Position numbers and translations under genes: made by a program. The notes under the pieces were generated by a model. It had not been told where the DNA came from. It searched no databases and was given only the letters and a program-made list of their open reading frames with translations. 64,000 nucleotides of DNA, from positions 62,001 to 126,000 of the forward strand of contig DIXF01000012.1 in assembly GCA_002448235.1 (NCBI GenBank). The letters run 5' to 3'. Below, one piece after another: positions 61,450 through 64,000 of this stretch (position 1 is the first letter of the stretch; each line of letters starts with the position of its first letter). The DNA comes from Syntrophaceae bacterium UBA6087. GTDB taxonomy: Bacteria > Desulfobacterota > Desulfomonilia > UBA1062.

Positions 61450-63717
61450 TTATCCGGCCACGGTCCCCGCCACAAGCACCTGGCCCAGCGAAAGGCCGCT
61501 GTCGTTGGGTGGAACAAGGTAATGGGTGTAGACATCGAACCCCTTGAGATCCAGCTCGGCAACGCATCCCGAAAGAAGCAGCCTGTTCTGGAAGCACCCT
61601 CCGGAGAGGACCACGCGGTTCAGGCCGGTGGCATCGCGTATCTCCTGCGCTACCTTTGCGAAGGACTGTATGAGGGTTGCATGGAAGGCGCCTGAAAGGT
61701 CCCTGACGCTCATGCCTCTTACCCGCTCCTCTGCCAGCCGCCTGATGGCGGGGTAAAAATCCAGGATGATCTCCCTGTCCATGAGGATGTCGTAGGGAAG
61801 GACTTTCGAGGATGACGAACCGCCGGCGCACGCTTCGAGCTCCATGGCGGCCTGACCTTCAAAGCTCACCTGACGGCGTACGCCCAGAATACAGGAGACG
61901 GCATCAAAAACCCTCCCCAGGCTCGACGTGAACACGGTCTGCACCTTCTGGCGCACCACCGCCTCCACGGATTCGTACGGGATATCCTCCGGGAGGATCT
62001 TCAGCTTTTCGGCCATCTTTTTCCAGTCGTCTTCGAAGCATTCCATGAGCAGCGCCGCGGCTATCCTCCAGGGCTGCTTTACCGACGCGTCGCCGCCCGG
62101 CAGCGGAAAATACCTGATATGGCCCGCCCGCTGAAAATCCGCCTCATCCGCCACGAGGAACTCGCCGCCCCAGATCCTCCTGTCCAGCCCGTATCCTGTC
62201 CAGTCCATGGCAAGGCCGATGACGTCTCCGGTTATCCTGTTTTCCGCCATGCAGCTGGCGATGTGGGCATGGTGGTGCTGTACCTGGACCACCCGCCTCT
62301 CCATCTGGGTGGATACCCATGTGGTGTAGTAATCCGGGTGCATGTCGCAGGCCACGATATCCGGGTCGCACCCGGTGACGCGCCTCAAGTTTGCGATGCT
62401 CTCGTGAAAGAACTCCCTGGTCTCGGGCGTGTCCATGTTGCCCACGTACTGGCTCAAAAAAGCGAAATCGCCTTTCAGGATGCACACGGCCGTCTTGAGA
62501 TGAGCACCGAGGCCGAGGACGGAAGGATATTGCCGGGCAAGGACAAGGGGCTTCGGGACATAGCCCCGGGAACGCCTCAGAACGCGCTGTGCCCCTTGCG
62601 CGAACATGGTGACCGAGTCGTCGCACCTCACGGCGATATTCCGGTTGTGAAAAAGGAAATAATCGGCGATGCCTTTGAGCCTCCGCAGGGCCTCGCTGTT
62701 CGAAGTGCATACGGGCTCGCCGGTCTGATTGGCGCTGGTCATCACCAGCGCTTCGAAATCTTCCCTGAGCAGGAGGTGCTGCACCGGCGTATAGGGCAGC
62801 ATGACGCCCAGGTCGGCCATGCCCGGTGCAACAAAAGGAGACAGGGTGCTCTCCGCTTTCTTCTTCACGAGCACAATGGGCCTCTCCGCGCTCCCCAGCA
62901 GCTTTTCCTCATCGGATGTGAGCTCGGCGACGGCTCTCGCCCGCTCGATGTCTCTCATCATGATCGCAAACGGCTTTTCCTCGCGGAATTTGCGTTTTCT
63001 CAGCCTGCCCAATGCTTCCGAGTTCGCCGCGTCCGCACACAGATGGAAGCCGCCAAGCCCCTTTACTGCAACGGCCTTCCCTTCTTTCAGGAGCTCGATA
63101 GTCTTCCGGAGAGGATCGGCACAGTCAAGCCGCGACCCTTTCGCGTCGGCCAGCCAGATCTCCGGACCGCACTCCGGGCAGGCATTGGGCTCTGCATGGA
63201 ATCTCCTGCTGAGCGGGTCCTGGTGTTCCTGTCTGCACTTCTCGCACAAAGTGAAATCGGCCATGGACGTGTTTTTCCGCTCAAAGGGGGTGTTCGTGAC
63301 GATGGTGAGCCTGGGGCCGCAGTTCGAGCAGTTGATGAACGGATACCGGAACCGGCGGTCATCTGGATCGAACAGCTCCTGCAGACACTCTCTGCAGGTA
63401 GCGGCGTCCGGTGAAACGAGGACGTCGGGTCTGCCCTCATCCTCGCTCGGTATGATCCGAAAGGAGCTTTCCCCAATGGGTTCGGCGTCTTCGGTGTAGA
63501 TCTCGGAGATTTGTGCAAGCGGAGGCAGCTCTGCTGCCGTCCTGTACACGAATGCCTCTATCGCCTTATCGTTGCCCTCTATCTCGACGAACACGCCATC
63601 CAGACGGTTCTGGACGAATCCGCCGAGTCCGTGGGCAACCGCCAGGCGGTAGACGAACGGACGGAATCCCACCCCTTGAACAATGCCGGAAAACCGGAGA
63701 CGGAGTCTTTTCGTCAC
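61450..63717 (-). CDS. hypF: Carbamoyltransferase HypF
   Basis: A 755-residue multidomain enzyme: acylphosphatase (1-90, GIVQGVGFRPFVYRL), two zinc fingers with CxxC pairs at 108/111, 130/133, 158/161 and 180/183, a YrdC domain (about 200-390), and a Kae1-like domain with HHHAH at 481-485 and SGGCFQNRLL near the end. It forms the CN ligands of NiFe-hydrogenase from carbamoyl phosphate. The start is GTG 63717; the upstream mini-frame ends in TGA overlapping it. No other hyp gene is in the window. Confidence 0.95.
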   Translation of the reverse strand: MTKRLRLRFSGIVQGVGFRPFVYRLAVAHGLGGFVQNRLDGVFVEIEGNDKAIEAFVYRTAAELPPLAQISEIYTEDAEPIGESSFRIIPSEDEGRPDVLVSPDAATCRECLQELFDPDDRRFRYPFINCSNCGPRLTIVTNTPFERKNTSMADFTLCEKCRQEHQDPLSRRFHAEPNACPECGPEIWLADAKGSRLDCADPLRKTIELLKEGKAVAVKGLGGFHLCADAANSEALGRLRKRKFREEKPFAIMMRDIERARAVAELTSDEEKLLGSAERPIVLVKKKAESTLSPFVAPGMADLGVMLPYTPVQHLLLREDFEALVMTSANQTGEPVCTSNSEALRRLKGIADYFLFHNRNIAVRCDDSVTMFAQGAQRVLRRSRGYVPKPLVLARQYPSVLGLGAHLKTAVCILKGDFAFLSQYVGNMDTPETREFFHESIANLRRVTGCDPDIVACDMHPDYYTTWVSTQMERRVVQVQHHHAHIASCMAENRITGDVIGLAMDWTGYGLDRRIWGGEFLVADEADFQRAGHIRYFPLPGGDASVKQPWRIAAALLMECFEDDWKKMAEKLKILPEDIPYESVEAVVRQKVQTVFTSSLGRVFDAVSCILGVRRQVSFEGQAAMELEACAGGSSSSKVLPYDILMDREIILDFYPAIRRLAEERVRGMSVRDLSGAFHATLIQSFAKVAQEIRDATGLNRVVLSGGCFQNRLLLSGCVAELDLKGFDVYTHYLVPPNDSGLSLGQVLVAGTVAG

Positions 63718-63797
63718 GTGTTACTCTTCTTGAATCCCACTTGCATGAACACCTCTTCGATCGGCGCCCTGTCCTTCTCGTTCCCCTGAGGGCTCAC
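63714..63797 (-). CDS. Possible 27-residue leader frame coupled to hypF
   Basis: GTG 63797 opens a short frame (V-SPQGNEKDRAPIEEVFMQ-VGFKKSNT) whose TGA overlaps the hypF GTG (GTGA). Its own start overlaps the TGA of a 12-residue frame from ATG 63832. The two-step overlap suggests translational coupling, but no ribosome site is clear and such short frames can arise by chance. Confidence 0.2.
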   Translation of the reverse strand: MSPQGNEKDRAPIEEVFMQVGFKKSNT

Positions 63798-63914
63798 CCC
63801 TCTTGTATACTGGATATGCGCGAATTAGTCATGCTTTAATATCTTACGGAGATTCACATAGATGCCTTCGGCGACGTCGTTCGGCACGAATCGGGCGGCA
63901 TGGGAACGCTCCTG

Positions 63915-64000
63915 CTATTTCACAAAACCCATCTCCGAGGGCTCTTTGGGGATCCCTTTACATCTCCGGCACTTAGTGTTACTATCCCCATCCATGCCAA
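63915..64000 (-). CDS. Possible 3' end of a minus-strand gene
   Basis: An open frame enters from the right edge and stops with TAG at 63915; its last residues read SNTKCRRCKGIPKEPSEM-GFVK, with a C-x2-C pair. It is 26-28 codons long within the window, too short to judge. It would be just upstream of hypF, where hyp or other metal-protein genes often lie. Confidence 0.3.
   Translation of the reverse strand, partial: GMDGDSNTKCRRCKGIPKEPSEMGFVK

Overview
The window looks like a Gram-negative, anaerobic, deltaproteobacterial-type chromosome (Desulfobacterota in the broad sense). The signs are an exosortase/PEP-CTERM exopolysaccharide locus with sigma-54 promoters, a carboxy(nor)spermidine route to spermidine, HypF for NiFe-hydrogenase maturation, and a deltaproteobacterial-style hsp20-lon pair. 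The lineage is inference; no rRNA, tRNA, insertion sequence or CRISPR was seen.

Positions 1-42.9 kb are an exopolysaccharide (EPS)/exosortase region, almost all on the minus strand, so transcription runs from high to low coordinates. It reads as two paralogous EPS modules in tandem. Module A (42.8 to 20 kb, GC-rich) runs exosortase, EpsI, GT2, ATP-grasp, hexapeptide acyltransferase, glycosyltransferase, Wzx flippase, Wzy/ligase, CapK/PaaK ligase, CapA, NodB deacetylase, two acetyltransferases, CapK, three GT-B enzymes, an oxidoreductase-epimerase fusion and an asparagine-synthase homologue. Module B (15.2 kb to beyond the left edge, increasingly AT-rich) runs SGNH lipoprotein, FemAB, DegT aminotransferase, a second exosortase, a second EpsI, GT2, two hexapeptide acyltransferases, Wzx, Wzy, acetyltransferase, GT4, GT2, acetyltransferase and GT4 (cut by the edge).

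Between the modules (15.5-19.5 kb) lies the probable cargo: a PEP-CTERM protein with a possible Cys/Gln thioester-type domain, two tandem secreted concanavalin-A-like proteins, and a plus-strand VanZ-like membrane protein. The three secreted-protein genes each have a well-spaced sigma-54 promoter close to the start codon, which also resets two start codons to TTG. Three near-identical intrinsic terminators lie in the same stretch.

Positions 43-48 kb hold a livKHMGF branched-chain amino-acid transporter (minus strand), followed by an M48 membrane protease (48.1-49.0 kb). From 49.3 kb a plus-strand potABCD polyamine importer is followed by a separately promoted operon: XRE-cupin regulator, a 62-residue Cys-containing small protein, agmatinase, carboxy(nor)spermidine dehydrogenase and decarboxylase, a Trm112-like zinc protein and a purine nucleoside phosphorylase. 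The regulator has a near-consensus sigma-70 promoter with two AAAGTATACT boxes 22 bp apart just downstream, suggesting autoregulation of polyamine uptake and synthesis.

Positions 58.4-63.7 kb hold lon and hsp20 (one stress operon with a visible promoter) and hypF on the minus strand. The last 283 bases contain at most short uncertain reading frames.
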